Part shown: in pieces, positions 1 through 13,460 of the stretch
Position numbering within the stretch: the stretch's first letter is position 1
Layout: every line of letters begins with the position of its first letter
From: Malurus cyaneus samueli
Lineage: Eukaryota > Chordata > Aves > Passeriformes > Maluridae
Reading direction: 5' to 3'
NCBI GenBank assembly: GCA_009741485.1
Contig: CM019218.1
Span: forward strand, 33,232,387 to 33,296,386
DNA: 64,000 nt
Notes under the pieces: generated by a model
The model's input: the letters and a program-made list of their open reading frames with translations, nothing else
Database searches by the model: none
What the model was told of the DNA's origin: nothing
Translations under genes and position numbers: made by a program

Positions 1-924
1 TGGTTAAAGACAATAACCTCACCTTAAAACGAAGATGATAACAATGCACAAACGATGTAAGCAAGCAGTGAGCTTGCAAGAAAGGGAAAAGACTGGAAGC
101 AGTTTGTTGGTTTATGTCCTAAGGCACCAAAAATCAAATCCTCCAAGAATTGCACTTTGTTGTCTTCTCTTTGGAGTCTGCCTATCTTCAGCCTTACTTA
201 TCCTATAGTTGTCTAACACTTAGTAGATGCAAGTGTAGACTCGTGAATTAGATCCAGGAAGTTCCATGACTGAAAAACTTGATGCTCTTCTACACGAGGG
301 CAAAGAGCATGACTTGTTCTAACTAAGCTCAAGGTACCTGTTCCTTGTTGCTGACCATTTTAGTTTCATTATAAGCAGACTGTTGTGTCTAAGTATGAAC
401 CAAAAGTTCAATGAAATCATAAATCATCACTTCCCTTTAAGGGTGGGACACCACAGAAAGCACAATAAAAGCACTTCAGGCTACTAAAAGAGATCAAGAG
501 CAAGATTTTACTTTAAAAGGCTACACAAAGCTATCGCCTTCTTGGGACGAGTGTGGATGTGATTTCTTAAATATATTAACCCAATAAACATGTTAGAAAA
601 CACCCTCTAACTTCAATTCCTAGGATATATTCCTGCAACAGATTTCTGTAAGACTTGCTAGTACAGGCCCAGTCACAGAACTGCAACCTTCACTAGCAAA
701 TGAGACCCTCAGATTTGTTTTTGATAAAAGGGGCACCTATAGATCACTTAGCCTTCCAAAGGTTTAAGTGTATCCTGCACCTTTGCAACATATTATTTGA
801 ATTAAAATGGTGAAAACCTGCACTAAAGCTGTATTGCCTCAGAATATGGAAGAAAACCTGTAGCCTTACCTCTGCAGCTTGAGACAACGTGCAGTCTTTC
901 CTATTAACATCCATGACGTGAGGA

Positions 925-1291
925 TGTCCTGGTTCCAGCCAGGACAGGGTTAATTTTTGCAGTAGCCGTGACATACACGGCTAGGACATGGAGATTACTC
1001 TTCATCATCTCTAGTCATTGCCGGGGACAGAGGAAAGGTACTCTCTTCCAGGGCAAAGGGGTTCCTTCCGGTGAGAAAATTCGGCAGAGGGAGCTTTCAG
1101 CTATTTTGTTGCTGTTAACACTCGTTTTCTTAATCTCATTCCAGTAAATTGTTCTTATCTCAACCCATGATCTTCACTTTTTGTGCCTTCAATGCTCCTC
1201 TTCAGCCCTTCAAAGTGGGAGACGGGGAAAAGAGAGAGCAATGTGTGGTTTGGAGAGTGGGGCACTGAACTGGGGAGTACCATTCCTGACA
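925..1291 (+). mobile_element. Decayed solo LTR of an avian endogenous retrovirus
   Basis: The element begins TGTCCTGGTTCCAGCC and reads into GGACAGGGTTAATTTT. Later it has CTTATCTCAACCCATGA, followed by the purine-rich AGTGGGAGACGGGG stretch and GTGTGGTTTGGAG. This order of motifs is typical of a common avian ERV LTR, in the plus orientation. It ends ...CCTGACA, giving TG...CA termini. GAGGA before and GAAGA after may be a decayed 5-bp target duplication. The middle is shortened relative to a full LTR, and no internal retroviral sequence follows. Confidence 0.6.
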
Positions 1292-4200
1292 GAAGAGCAG
1301 AAGCAAATCATCCTGTGCAGGTTTGAATTATTCTCAAAACTCCTTTCACCAGGTCTTTTCTCAAATTTTTGACAAGAGAATATAGAAAACTGGATGGATT
1401 TTTCATGTCTTAAGAAATTATCTTTCTGTATTTGACACCACACGGTTGCTGCAAACATAAATGCCATCTCTAATCTTTAGCTGAGTAACATGTGAACCAG
1501 TTCAAATAGCGAATTTTCTTGTTGCTTTTTGACATGTAGTCCTTGGAGTGTACTATTAGGGTAGTATACAGGCTGAAGGGAGCATTTACCATTTGAGATC
1601 AAAATCCAGAATATAGGTTTAAACACCAATATAGCTCATGAAGAAAGCACTAAGGGTTTCTAAGAATCTTCCTACCTTGGCACTTTCTTATTTTGTGTGG
1701 ATATGAGAATCTTTGTTTGTGGGTTGTTTTTAAAAAACAAGAAGTGTTGGCCTTTCATCTAAATATCATTCTTTCATAAACATCAACAGTACATTGACAG
1801 TAATATAACAATATTACTTATAATTATAAGAATATTGCTGATCAGGACTGGAACAGGTTACTGGATTATCACCACTGGGGAAAAAGAAACACTTCTGTTT
1901 AGAAGCAAAATAAAAGGCATTTCAACATCACTTCAGTCACCACAGGAGAAGCAGCATCTTGGCCACATGGGTATTTTAACATCAACCCCATCACATACAC
2001 TGTCCCTTTAACTAAATATCCCTGTATACGTGGTCAGGCAATTGCTAGTGTTGACGAGTATTTGGGCCACTGCCCTTGGTCTCATACTTGCTTAATGATA
2101 CCTCTGACAGAGGTGCCTAGTGGAGAAATCTGTAAAGTGGCAAAAAAGCAGCACTGCAAGCTGGAGGCCAGTGAAGGGTCTCTAGCCTTGCTCTATCACC
2201 ACTGTGTTAGAAATGCCTTTGTTTTATGTATCCAGGCTGCATCTGTCTAGCGTGCTTAAGAATCCAGCAAATATATGTTTATGTCACTCTCAGACAAAGA
2301 AAAACATGCATCATGGCATGTATGTGTGCACAGGCAGGCTAGCTCATTTTAAAATGCCAGAAGAGATTACCTGAATAGGGAAACTGAATTTTCCAGTGTG
2401 CAAGTTATATCAATAGTTAGTAGAAGTGGTAATAGTAGTAATAGTAGTAGTAGTATTAAAAGCTCTTCCAGTTGCAGAGAAAAACTTTACAAATCAAGGC
2501 TTCAAATCTGTGTTTTATTTCTTTTGCTAGCAAAGCTCTCTGCATTTTAATTTCCTCTCTAAAGGTAGGGTAACTAGGTTTATTTATATTGCAAATAAAA
2601 AAAAGCCCAGCTAGTTTGCTCATCTTTTAAACAGAAAAATATCATCATTCAACAAAGCTTCTTGCAAAGCAGCCCATTACTTACTGTTAACAAGACAAAA
2701 CCTAAGTATAGTATCAGCTATACCACATTTCCCAGGTTTTTAATTCACCAGTTCTTAAAATAGTTTTTCTCTAAATCTCAAATTCAAAATTAAAATTAAT
2801 TGTTTATAAGGAGTCTCACTTTTTTTTATCTTCTTAGGCAATAAATGGTCTCTTTATTAGAGATCAATTTTTTCTACAGAAATATTTACAGTATATTTTC
2901 TGTAGAAAGAAAGCTGCAATACCAAAATAAGTCAGCTAGTACCATACCTGAAATATTTCACTTTTGCCAAAGAAATAGGACTAAAAAAGGAGAAGTCCCA
3001 TACTTCAAAAGGGACTTAAATATCCTTTAGACTCTTTAGAAAAAATCACAATTATGCAAGACTATTTCAACACTGAAATTAAATCGGAAAAAAGTGAGGC
3101 CAATAATCAAGTTCAACATTTTGCACAATTTTTTACTTACAATCACACCCTTTATGTGTAAAGGCTTTCCAGTTATTCAAGGAGGACAATTCAAGCCCTT
3201 AATAATCAGTATTAGGTAGTATTAATCAGTAAATGGTCCGGTAATACTTCACTAGCCCTAGCTTTTTTTTATAATACATTCCTTTTCTTCTCCAGAGGCA
3301 TCTCAACATCCCTTAAAACATGTTTATTTTAACAAATATTGTTTGGAAAGACTACATTATTTATTCATACATACTTACATTCTCTAAAACTTTGAAAATA
3401 TAATAGCTTTCCAATAAAAAATCTAAATAAATTTGTAATCTTAATTAAAAACTATAAATATTCTAATTGTCCCCAATGTACAGCATGTCTCATACAGGAA
3501 AACATCTAGAGTTTGTCAAAAAAGATTCAAAGAGAATAATTCAACTCAGAATTTTCGAAGTCATGAAATCAAACTAAACCATAGGAGCAGTAAGATTTCC
3601 CTGCCAATTTCACATACGTGAGTATTTGGCATCCTAAGCTGTCATTGGAATCTCCTAAAGCAATCAGAATGTCTTAAAGCTGTGTCTCTTCTCACCAGGA
3701 AGTTGGCAGTGCTGGGATTTTGTCTCAAACAGCATAAAACCAAACTTAAATAGGAAAATTCTTCGCTAAATTCTTTTCCACTCAAGTGTAGTAATTTCCC
3801 ACAAACACAGCAAATTCTCCTTTCAGGAAGTGCATGAAAGAATACATTATGTAGGGAGAAATAAAAGCCTGAAATTAAAACAGTTTAATGGAGAATGATC
3901 CAGTTGAAATCCCAAGAGTATTGTTAACATATGGCACTTCATTTTACTTCACTTTTCAATGTGCATATGTGATTAACTCAAGTTTGAAATCACGCAACAT
4001 CCTCATGCAACCTGGGATCCAAACACAAATGCACTTTTACCTATGAACTACACTGTAACAAGGCAACTTGGAGATTATTCAGCCTTTCAGGACTAGTTTC
4101 AACTTTGGACCTCATCATGATGCAGAGTGCTGACAAGGTGACAAGCATTTCAGCAGGCTGACTACCCAACAACATGCAGCTCCAGAGAAAAACAGGTTCT

Positions 4201-4515
4201 GGTTTATCCATGCTGAAGGGAAGCAGCCACTCCGATCGCTGTAGGGTGATACAACACCATACCACAGACAGGCTGCAAAACCAAAGTAGTATTTCAAAAA
4301 GTCCTAATCAGTTACAACCTTAGAAAAAAAAAGAAAAAAAAAAAAAGACAAGAACAAAACTTGCAGTTATAATTCATGCATGTATTTTAGTTACCATAGC
4401 TCCAGAAATAACAAAGCAACATTACAGATAACAACAAATTAAGATAAACCCCAAAATAGAGCATTATATTCAAGGCTGAAATAATAGTACAGTCAAACAA
4501 AAAACTTCAACATAG

Positions 4516-4663
4516 TTTAAAAAAAATCAAACCAAACAAAACAACAAAAAACCACACACAAAAAAAAACCCCAAACAAAAACACAAACAAAACCAAAAAA
4601 AACCAAGCAACAACAACAATAACAACAAAAAAAAAGAGGCAAAACCCCCCCACCCAAAACCTC
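4516..4663. repeat. A/C-rich low-complexity tract
   Basis: About 150 bases consist almost wholly of A and C in irregular AAAC, CAA and ACAC blocks and contain no T apart from isolated positions. Its apparent minus-strand ORF is all Phe, Val and Leu and is a product of composition. Confidence 0.8.
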
Positions 4664-6310
4664 ACAAACAGTACTCTAGCATAACAAGGAAAAGAAACTA
4701 TTGTTCTCAGGGGAACTGAGTTATAAAATGAAATATTTAGGGGTATATAACAAAATAGTGTGCATTTAATTTGTCTTCCCAAAATAAATGCCAAGAGGAT
4801 ATACCAATATGTATCATTGCACTGTAATCTCTCCTATGATGGGGAAAGCCAAGCAACTGAGAACCAATTTGAGAAGACAATATGTAGCAAATAAAAAATA
4901 AAGCATGAAAACTGACTTGATTGCTCTTCCTTTCTCTTTACATCCCAACTCTGAACATGTAATGTATCAGTAGCATATTTAGCAAAAAAGATACCAGAAC
5001 TGTTTCTCAGTTCACTACTCCAGGCACTAACAGCATTTCACTTGTTTGGATCCTCACCAATGCTTAAGTCAAACTACATAGAACACATTAACTTTCACTA
5101 ATTAAGAGTAAACAGGAAAGCATTATTCCATGCTTTGCTGTAAGCCTTTCAAAATGTCTTTAAGAACAAATAAAAAATTAACACACATTGAACACTTGGC
5201 CACCCCCTCCCAATCTATCTTTTCCCAATTTAAAACTGCTTGATTAACACCAGCTGTTAATTCAGCAAGGGGCATCACGTAATTTACTTGTACATAAAAA
5301 GAATATTAATTTAGGGGTATGTACATTTCAAACAATATCTTTACATCTTCCGTATTATATAGAGATTAATGAATTATATTAATTTAAGCCTGGTTTATCT
5401 GGTGGCCATCAGTTGCACAAACGATGATAAAAAAAAAAAAATCAAGAGAGGCAGAAAAGCAAAGAATTAGTTACCAAGATTATTTCTATATCCCCATTCA
5501 AATGGTTGCTTCTAAATACCTGGACACTGACGGCATTCAAAATGAATATTTTCACACTTTTTCCTGGTGTGCAGCGTGTGCAGAGTAGCTTTCCCTCATA
5601 ACTTTTTCAGCCACAGATCAGCAGAGCACTGAGAAGGGTTACAGTTGGAGACCATTCAGAAACAGAAGTTATGCAAAGCGTTGTGAAGTGCTTATTGAGC
5701 AGCCTCCTGCTGCAGAGACATGCCATTTGTGCACTGAGAGCGGCTGGAGCTGCCAAGGAGCTTCCACGCAGAATGCAAGTGGCTGGTATGCAGCTATAAA
5801 CACTTAAATTATTACTGGACAGTCACCTCTTCCAGGGATCTCCATAATGCATGACAAGGATTTCTTAGTTTGAATGCTCAAATCACACTAAGGGGAATGT
5901 GATTCAAAGTACAAGCAACTGCTGTCTGACAAAGCTCTCTGCCACACTTCCAATTACTAGGGAAGGTCCTCAGGATATTTGCTTGAATTAGCAGTTCATC
6001 CCTCCTATTTACAAATTGCTCAGTGACAAGTCTTCCCTTTGGATGTGACTCATGAGCCTTGGCTTGCCCGTGCCAGAACTTGTAGCATTTTGGGCATGTG
6101 TTGCAAAACCTCACCGCCAGAGCTCCTGTCTCACCCACCTCCCCATTTCGCACTACAAATACTCAGATAAAAATGGTTTATTTCTCACTTTATGTCTCTT
6201 AGAATGTAACTAATTGCACTGGAAGCAAAGCTCATATTTACAACATTTCATTTTAGCATAAACTGTAATTTACCTGCAACCAGTACTAAGATTTAATGCA
6301 ATGCTTCAGA

Positions 6311-6385
6311 CAAAAAAAAAAAAAAAAAATCAGGATTTTTGTGCTTTGGTGATTTTTTTTTTTTTTTTTTGGGGGGGGTGGGGGA
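6311..6385. repeat. Facing poly-A and poly-T/G runs
   Basis: A run of 17 A (about 6312-6328) is followed after about 22 bases by a run of about 20 T and then GGGGGGGGTGGGGG. The A and T runs are complementary and could pair. Confidence 0.8.
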
Positions 6386-7574
6386 GATGTTTAGAAAAAG
6401 TGAAATCACAACAAAATCAGCTCTTACCAATATTCTCATTCTACTATTTGATCTGTAGTTTAAAAATGTGGTCACCTAAGCTCAAAGAAAACTAGGTAGA
6501 TTTCTTGAGTAGAAATCCTTCAGGAACAGCTAAGCATATAGAAAACATATCCACCTTTGCAGACTTCCTCTGTGATTCATGGCAGTCCTCCTTGTCTCCT
6601 TACATGCCTGGGCACACCTCGCCACTCACACACTGCTGCTGCCACCATCACCAAGGTGGCCATTTCCAATGAAAGGAATTGGCTGCATGTCCTCAGTCAG
6701 GGGCAACTTACAGGATTGATTAGCAGCTTGACAGAAGAGTGTCATGAAAGGGATGCCAGGCTTGAAAGTAACTTGAAAGTATCTCCCGTGGTTCTGCAGT
6801 CACCACTGACAGGTGACCATAAGGGTAAAAATGCAAAAGCATAAACATTTGGAATGTTTCTGCAGGCTTCTGAAAAGCTTGCACTGTACTACAGCCCTCA
6901 TCATTTCATATCACCACTACTTGCACGCACCTGGATGTTAGCACAGCTACACCTTTGTTTTGCTAACATGCACACAAATGTATATATATCTATGACTAAT
7001 TCCACTGAGAACCACAGGACGACTCAAGGATATGCAAGTTACCTACTCCTTTCTATATAACTCCAAAGAATCCTGGCCTAGAACTCTCTCTCCTACCACA
7101 AAGTTTGTGAAAAGCAAAAGACTTAGGTAGCATAAGGAATGACAATTCCTACCACTACCACAAAATATTCAAGAAATCTTTAAGAACTACTACAGAGGTA
7201 ATTTTGACATTAAAACACAAAGTGTAACATAGATTAACAAGTCAGTCAAGACATTAAATACAATTTCAAGAAAAATCTAGTAGAACATCACTGTAATGCA
7301 TGAATTAGCATATATTTGTTTTGTATTTTTCGTTAAAACAAAATGTTCCAATAAACTTACAGATGGATCACTAAGATAGTTTGTCAAGTGACAAAAAAAC
7401 CAACCCCAAACAAAACCCAAAACCACTGTCAGCACATCCCTACATTCTTCGCTAACAAAGCCACACACGTTTTATATGAAGCATTTTGTTGACAACCTGA
7501 GGAAAACACCAATAATAAGATTATCTGTGTGTACAGCTAAAATATATTCTAGTTGAACACCAAGAAATTTTAAA

Positions 7575-7700
7575 GCACCTTTCCATTTTTGTAGTACTTT
7601 TCATCACAGTGCTCAAAATACTTCACAAGCCTTTGTGGTATTAAGACATCAGCTATGATAGCTGAAGATAAGACTTCTAGAAAATTGTCTCTAAAGTTAG
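7575..7700 (+). repeat. Ancient SINE/LINE 3'-end remnant
   Basis: AAAGCACCTTTCC followed by GTGCTCAAAATACTTCACAAG resembles the widespread amniote L2/MIR-type 3' region (a short AGCACTTTAC...AAAGCGCTTTACAAA order). It is strongly diverged. Class is tentative. Confidence 0.35.
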
Positions 7701-9049
7701 AAAGGCCAGTTTCTGAGCACCAGATCTGAAATCTTTCAGATCTGATATGTCATGAATTCCAAGTATTCTCAAAACTAAGCTGCTAAAAATAACAGGTAAC
7801 CAGCACCTCTGAAAAACAAATCTTAGGGACCTTAAGTTTTATGCACAAGAACTTTGGCATAATTATGATGTTCTTCAAAGTCTTAGTTAAAAGCCTTGCT
7901 AGCACAGTCTCAGTAGCACACCTTCTCAATGCCTCATAGTATCTCCTCAGCCAACACTGCCGGCAAGATCACTGAACAAGATGCAACTTTTGAGTTAAAA
8001 GTTGAAACAGCATGCTCTGAGTGAATCTTTGGTCTGGCAGTTCTTTCAAGCTCTAAGTATTTGTGGCCTGACACAAAAATTCTCCCCAATGCTCTTCTCT
8101 CCATTTCCAAGCAAGCTAGCTGAACTGCACTTGCTTATTGTAACATAGGCCTTTTCCCCACAAAAGCACATCAAAAATTAGACCACAGCAAGAAGTACAC
8201 TAAATGTGCAGGACTATTGCAAATCTGATTGGATTTCACCTGATACATAATCACTTTAGAAACATGAACCCGCAGATTCAGTGAGCTTTCAATTCCTGTC
8301 TACTGTGATTTCAGAGACTACTAGCGGCGTTTCTGCTGAGTGTTTCAGATCTGTGATTTCTACGATCAGCCTCAATCCACTTCTCCCACCTTCCTCTTCT
8401 AATTCTACGATGAAGTCAGTCTAAGTGGAACATGGCAGTTCAATGCAGAATATATACTCTTTTTAGCATTTGCAATGCAAAACTAGGTTTTGTTCGGTAC
8501 AGAAATCTTGCACAATAGCCTGTGTATACGTATTCGTCCCAACAATGCTGTCCTATGCAATCACTCTGTAATTACACACAGTCATAAAGCTGCTGCTGTT
8601 GCTGCTTGGAACTGCAGTCTCGCCCTCTAAACAACCTAATAGTCTCTGCATTAGGACATTTCTTCTTCTCTCTTCCCCTCCCTTAACTGCTTGCTCCAGT
8701 ACAGATGGCCTTTACACTAAGCTCAAAACACGTCGCCGGAATGAAGTCAAATTATTATTCAAAAAGACATTTTTTTAACAGGGTGCAAAGTAAATCTCTG
8801 TTGAGCAAATAGAATATTTTGCTAATTCTGCAAGCTGCAACCACACAAGACTTTACAAACCAAAAATAAATCCTGCTTACGCCTGTTAAAAAAAACCGCG
8901 TAAGTATTATATAAGACTCTCACATACGCGCGTAGGTGTATTGTCAGCTTTTACTGCTAAACTGCAACGAATCGGTCCTTTGCAGCGGCTGCCAATAAAG
9001 AGATGTACAGTTGAGAGCACGGGATTTTTCAAAAATTATCTAACAAATT

Positions 9050-10060
9050 CCTCCCCACTCCCCTCCAGCTGGAAACCCAGAGAGATCCGACCTCGCCACG
9101 CTGCGCGCTCAGCGGCGGTCGGGACTCGGCGGCTCCCCCAGCGCCCGGGGCCGCCGCACACGCCGGGCTGCCCCGGCTCCGCCACGCCGCGAGCAAGAGA
9201 ACCTTCCGTCGCCCCAAACCATCCCCCAAAATTCCAACCGCAGGCAGCTCACCCTGACACAGGCACATCCTGAAAGCGCCGTCGCAGCCGAACAGCCGCG
9301 AAGAAACTCCTCCGGAGCGCTCGTAACAGCTCAGGGTACGGCAGGAGGCGATGGCTCAGCAGCCGAGCCTGGCCCCCCGCTGCAGGCGGGCCGGGAGTGC
9401 CGCTGTCCCGGCCCCGCGGGGCTGCGCGGCCCGGGCGCGGAGCCAGCCGCCCCCGTCACTCCACAGGTACTTCTGCTCCTCATCCTGCACGCAGCGCCCA
9501 CAAACAAAGCACGCACCACCACCCCCAAAAGAGAAGCCCCGGAAAGACACCCCTCTCCAAAATGGCAGGAAAACGGAAGCAAATCGTGCGAATTAAAAAA
9601 AAAAAAAAAACGCGCGGAAAACAGGAGAAGGAAGAAGATAACGTGCTGGCTTACCTGCGCAGCCAGACACGGCGGGCGCCGCTGGGAGGACGTGGAACGA
9701 CTGTTTGCAGAGGGGGCTGCAAAGGAAGAAGGAGGAAAAAAAGAAACAACAAAACAAACTTTGTTTCTTTCTCTCCGGGACTCAGGGAAAGCGTCACTTC
9801 CTAGTGCGGTAAGCGGGGAGGCTCCCTGGCCCGGGCTCCTCAACTCCTCCTCCTCCCGCCTTTCTCCTCCTCCTCCTCCTCCTCCCTCCGCGCCGCAGCT
9901 CCCCACCAGCACTCAGCGCCTCGTCCCGGCACCGGCCTGGGCCCCCTGCCCTTGTCCACAGATCTCGGTTGACCTTCTGCTCTTGGCTGTGGCTGCTGTT
10001 GGCAAGGAAGGAGAGGAAATCCCCCACGAGTGAGGGGCGGGCAGAGAGTTTGCAGCATTG
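9050..10060 (-). promoter_or_regulatory. CpG island, probable promoter of a leftward gene
   Basis: This is a roughly 1 kb CpG-dense block between AT-rich flanks, with CTC/GAG low-complexity runs near 9842-9890. Short ORFs on both strands are rich in Arg, Pro and Gly, as expected for GC-rich non-coding DNA. The best splice signal is on the minus strand (see the candidate exon), so transcription probably runs left. In human the gene head-to-head with PTGR2 is MIDEAS/ELMSAN1, which makes it a candidate, but no coding sequence in the window confirms this. Confidence 0.6.
9655..9900 (-). other. Candidate non-coding first exon of the leftward gene
   Basis: On the minus strand CTGCGCAG|GTAAGC is a near-consensus donor with the intron beginning at 9654. 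It sits within the CpG island and has no comparable acceptor upstream, as expected for a first exon. The 5' boundary given is approximate. Nothing between 1 and 9 kb on the minus strand looks like the next exon, which fits a long first intron continuing off the left edge. Confidence 0.35.
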
Positions 10061-10769
10061 ATTTGAAAGCCAAGCCCTGCAAAATACTGCCGTGTCCAAT
10101 ACCCGGCGGAACGCATCACTTTGGTGCCCCGAGTCCAGTGCCAGCCTCTTCAGCATGATGAGGCTTCATGTCCTTTCTCTCTAAAGGAAAACAAACAAAC
10201 TAAGAGCTTTTGTTTTTAGGGAACCCCTTGTACCAAAGGAATACATGTTTTTCTGTTTCCCCCTTTCAGTCCCTTTTCTCGCAGCTTTTTCAGAAGGAAA
10301 AGTGAAAAAACGGGGTAGAAAGGATTTTTGCCTAATGCAAATCCTCAGTTCATCTCTACTATTGGCTGTTTTACTAAACAGTTGAAATTTACTTTCGCAA
10401 GAACACATACTTCTCAGGTTTCAGAAAATGTTTAGCTGCTCTTCTGGAATATGGCTTCCTTTGCTGCTTTGGTCCGAGAATAAAAAACAGTGAGCTGACA
10501 AATGCAGGCATGCTACCCTACCCTACTAAGACAGGAAATAAGCTGCTTTGTCATCGCTCCCTCTGTATACTGCTCTGCTACTCGAGTTTGTTAGCAATCA
10601 ATGAAACTTTTAGATTATAAAACAACCTTTAGACAGCAGTCACAGATTAGACTCACATTCAGTGGAACTTCAAGCAACACGAAAATGCCAAACGTTTTTC
10701 TCCAACGTGCATATTGGCATGTGTTTACCTTCATGTATATAGTAGCATTGCTGGGCTTTGGGTTTTTGC

Positions 10770-10797
10770 TTTTTTTTTTTTTTTTTTTTTTTTTTTT
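10770..10797. repeat. Poly-T tract
   Basis: An uninterrupted run of 28 T. No retroposed body is recognisable at either end. It is likely length-variable. Confidence 0.9.
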
Positions 10798-10944
10798 CCA
10801 AACAGCAAGGGCAGTGTCTCTTCCAGCATGTATTGCTTTATAGAGTGAAATATAGAAGCAATTTTTGCACTGCTCACTGTAGTTTTTGTTTCTTTCACAA
10901 TAGTTTCTGCAGAACTTTTTACCGGGGAAGTTCAAGGTGTGTAG

Positions 10945-11045
10945 AAACAGGAGCCCAGAGAAATGACTTGCCCATGATTACAGATGCATAATCAGGTTAC
11001 GCTGATGAGTCCCAGGTCAGCAGTCTAATTACCACACCCAATCTT
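10945..11045 (+). repeat. Ancient MIR/CORE-SINE-like remnant
   Basis: AGAAATGACTTGCCCATGATTACAGA followed by CCCAGGTCAG matches the order of the conserved core of MIR-type SINEs (GACTTGCCCAAGGTCAC ... CCAGGTC). No ORF or promoter box is preserved. Confidence 0.45.
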
Positions 11046-12904
11046 TTCCTGTCATGGTGCAGATGATAACAGTAAGACACATGGTGGTGAATAGCAAAAT
11101 AGTAGCCACAGGTACTACTGGTAAAGACTTTTTTCTTTCACAACCAGAGGTACCATTTGATGTAACACTGACTCAATAGGACCTTCAAGGAAAACTCTGC
11201 TATATCACCATTAATACATTTGCTCTTCCAAACTCCCAGTAGACTGGAACAAGAGGTCAACATTTAAATCAATACAGAAAGAATATTCCCAGATGTTGAC
11301 AAATTGCCTAATATGTAAAGCAAACATAAATAATTAAACAAATAATAACTAGCTGCAGTCAAAGGCATACAACTCATTAGTATCATTTGCCCTAATAAAG
11401 ATTGAAAAGAAAGATTCAATAAACTGGAGTTATTTCCTCTCTCTTATGTTAAGCAATCAGATGAAGCACATCAGATATTGATAAGATTGAAATTGCTTAT
11501 GTCGACATTCATTGAGGGGAGGGAAAACCAACCAAAGATAAATCTAAACCCCACCAGTCTTCTATGACTGTAAATCATGTTCTAACAGCAAAGTATATCT
11601 CCTTGTTCAGGCAGACCAAATGCATGTTGTACTTCACCTGTTTGGAGGCTGGGAGCAGAATGATGAGCAGCATCTTGCATTTCACAATACTTAATCACGT
11701 AAAAGTAGCAGGCAATGGCAGAAACGTCATCATCCGGCAACAGAAGCTACATTGCGCAGACCAGGGAGGGTGCTTTCTACCCTGCTCTAGGAGACATTTT
11801 AACTTGTTGGGTTTGATAGTAGCCTCCTAAAAAATGTATCAGGGAGATAGGAATCCTGCTGAGCCAAAGACAACATAGTAACCAGAAGGACAAACATGAA
11901 ATATACTGTAAGATGCAAAATCATAGGAAAGAGTGGTTGTATTTCCTAAACATACCAAATTGAATAAGAACAAAAGCAAGCAAGCAGATAGGTACACCAA
12001 CTAGTTTACAGATCTAAAATAGAACAAACACAATTCAAAGACACCATGGTGTTTACAGAGCTGTATGTTAGGTGTTTATCTTAGTGAGCATAAAATGTTA
12101 TAAAGTGTTTTGTAAGGATTTGCAGTTATCCACCCTTCAATTGTTCCTCTGTTCCTCTCATTACATGGTCCTTACATCTTCTCCAGCCATCATAATTTTC
12201 TTCCTTTCATTAAAAGCTTTTGCTATGCTTTAAAAAAGTTTTTCTTTCTCCTTTTCTCAGCATCTGATGAGACTACATGATGGCTGCACTTCTATCAGCT
12301 TTACAGTAACAAAACTTAACACACATGCATTCCCTGTTACGTCATTATTTTGTTACTACACTGAAAGAGATTGGAAGATTTCCTAGCTATCAGCACACAA
12401 AATCTCAGTTTTCTTCGGCTTGTACAGACACATCTTGTAGTGTAACAACATCGACTCATATAGTTAATACACTGGATTGCACTGAGTCAGAATTTGGACT
12501 AAAGACTACATTTTGCATACTTAGGTTTGCAAAACAGAGCCACAAGCTCAGTAGGTGGCACTCTTTTCACCGGGTCAGAGCAGAGCCAAGGCCCAGTCCT
12601 CTTTCTAGTTCTCAGGAGTTGAACTTGTGCTCCAGCATGATGGGAGGCAATATAGAGCTATTAGTTTTCCCTGAAATTAAGTATAAAATGACGGTCTTAA
12701 CCACTATAGCTAATAAGAAATCATTTACACCCTTTATTATAGGACTTTCAGATTCTAATAAGCCTAAAACTTCCACCTCATAATCACACTGACATTTCCT
12801 CTAAAATTTCAATTGGATGTGATATTCATTTTAAAATATTAAAGTCAGCGTAAACCAGTAATGAATAGCTGCAGTGTTTATCCCAGAAAGACATTCAATG
12901 CTCA

Positions 12905-13460
12905 AGGGCAGGACTGCCTCTAGACAAGACAGAGAATGGACTGGCAGGAGCTACATGAAGTTCAACACAGACTTAATGCAAAGCCCTGCACTTTGGCCAG
13001 ACTGACCTTTTGCCATTGCACAGGCTGGGACCGACAGACCACTCGGTGCCACTGTGTACGATCTGTGGGTGCTGGTGGACAGTGGGAGAAACACCAGACA
13101 ACAATGAAGGCTCACCCCATCCTGGCCTGTATAAAGAAAATCTGAGCTAGTTCAAGGGAAATGACTGCTCCTCTTTACTCATAATTTGATAGCCTGTATC
13201 TGGACTACCGAGTCCAGTTTTGGGCACGCCAATGTAAAAGAATATGTTAATAACCTGGAGCCAGTGGAAAGTCAGGGTGGTCAGGGGTGGAACAGATGGC
13301 CTCTGCAAGGAGAACCTAAAGGAAACAGTGGCCATTTCAACCAGATAGTGAAGCAATGCGCAACAACGTTTTATTTCAGCATTGGCCCTGCTTTGAGCAG
13401 GAGGTTGAACTGGTGACCTCCCAAAATATCCTCCAACCTGAGTGATACTATGATTTGAGA
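12905..13460 (+). mobile_element. CR1 LINE 3' end, old copy
   Basis: The plus strand reads like the end of CR1 ORF2 and its 3' UTR: TTCAACACAGACTTAATGC, GCAAAGCCCTGCACTTTGG, CTGGACTACCGAGTCCAGTTTTGGG, then GAGCAGGAGGTTGAACTGG, GACCTCC and CCAACCTGAGTGATACTATGATT. These are the typical last segments of a 5'-truncated CR1. Several stops and small gaps interrupt the reading frame, so the copy is dead. Confidence 0.8.

Larger units (their letters stand above)
1292..9049. other. AT-rich non-coding stretch, no exon seen
   Basis: ORFs here are short and chance-like on both strands. Contents that can be named are a TAG-type microsatellite (about 2424-2457), a CA/A-rich low-complexity tract (4516-4663), poly-A and poly-T runs (6311-6385) and one old SINE-like remnant near 7575-7700. 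If the CpG island at 9-10 kb starts a leftward gene, this is part of its first intron. Confidence 0.5.

Noticed and set aside
4507..4794. 95-codon minus-strand ORF rich in Phe, Val and Leu
   Set aside because: It is the translation of an A/C-rich low-complexity tract and not a membrane protein.
9331..9912. 193-codon minus-strand ORF in the CpG island
   Set aside because: The sequence is Gly/Arg/Ser/Pro-rich low complexity with other frames equally open. It spans the strong minus-strand donor, so it cannot be one coding exon of the spliced transcript.
12325..12783. 152-codon plus-strand ORF
   Set aside because: The composition is chance-like, with no splice context or recognised motif. A tRNA-like stretch inside (AAGCTCAGTAGGTGGCAC) lacks a B box at tRNA spacing.
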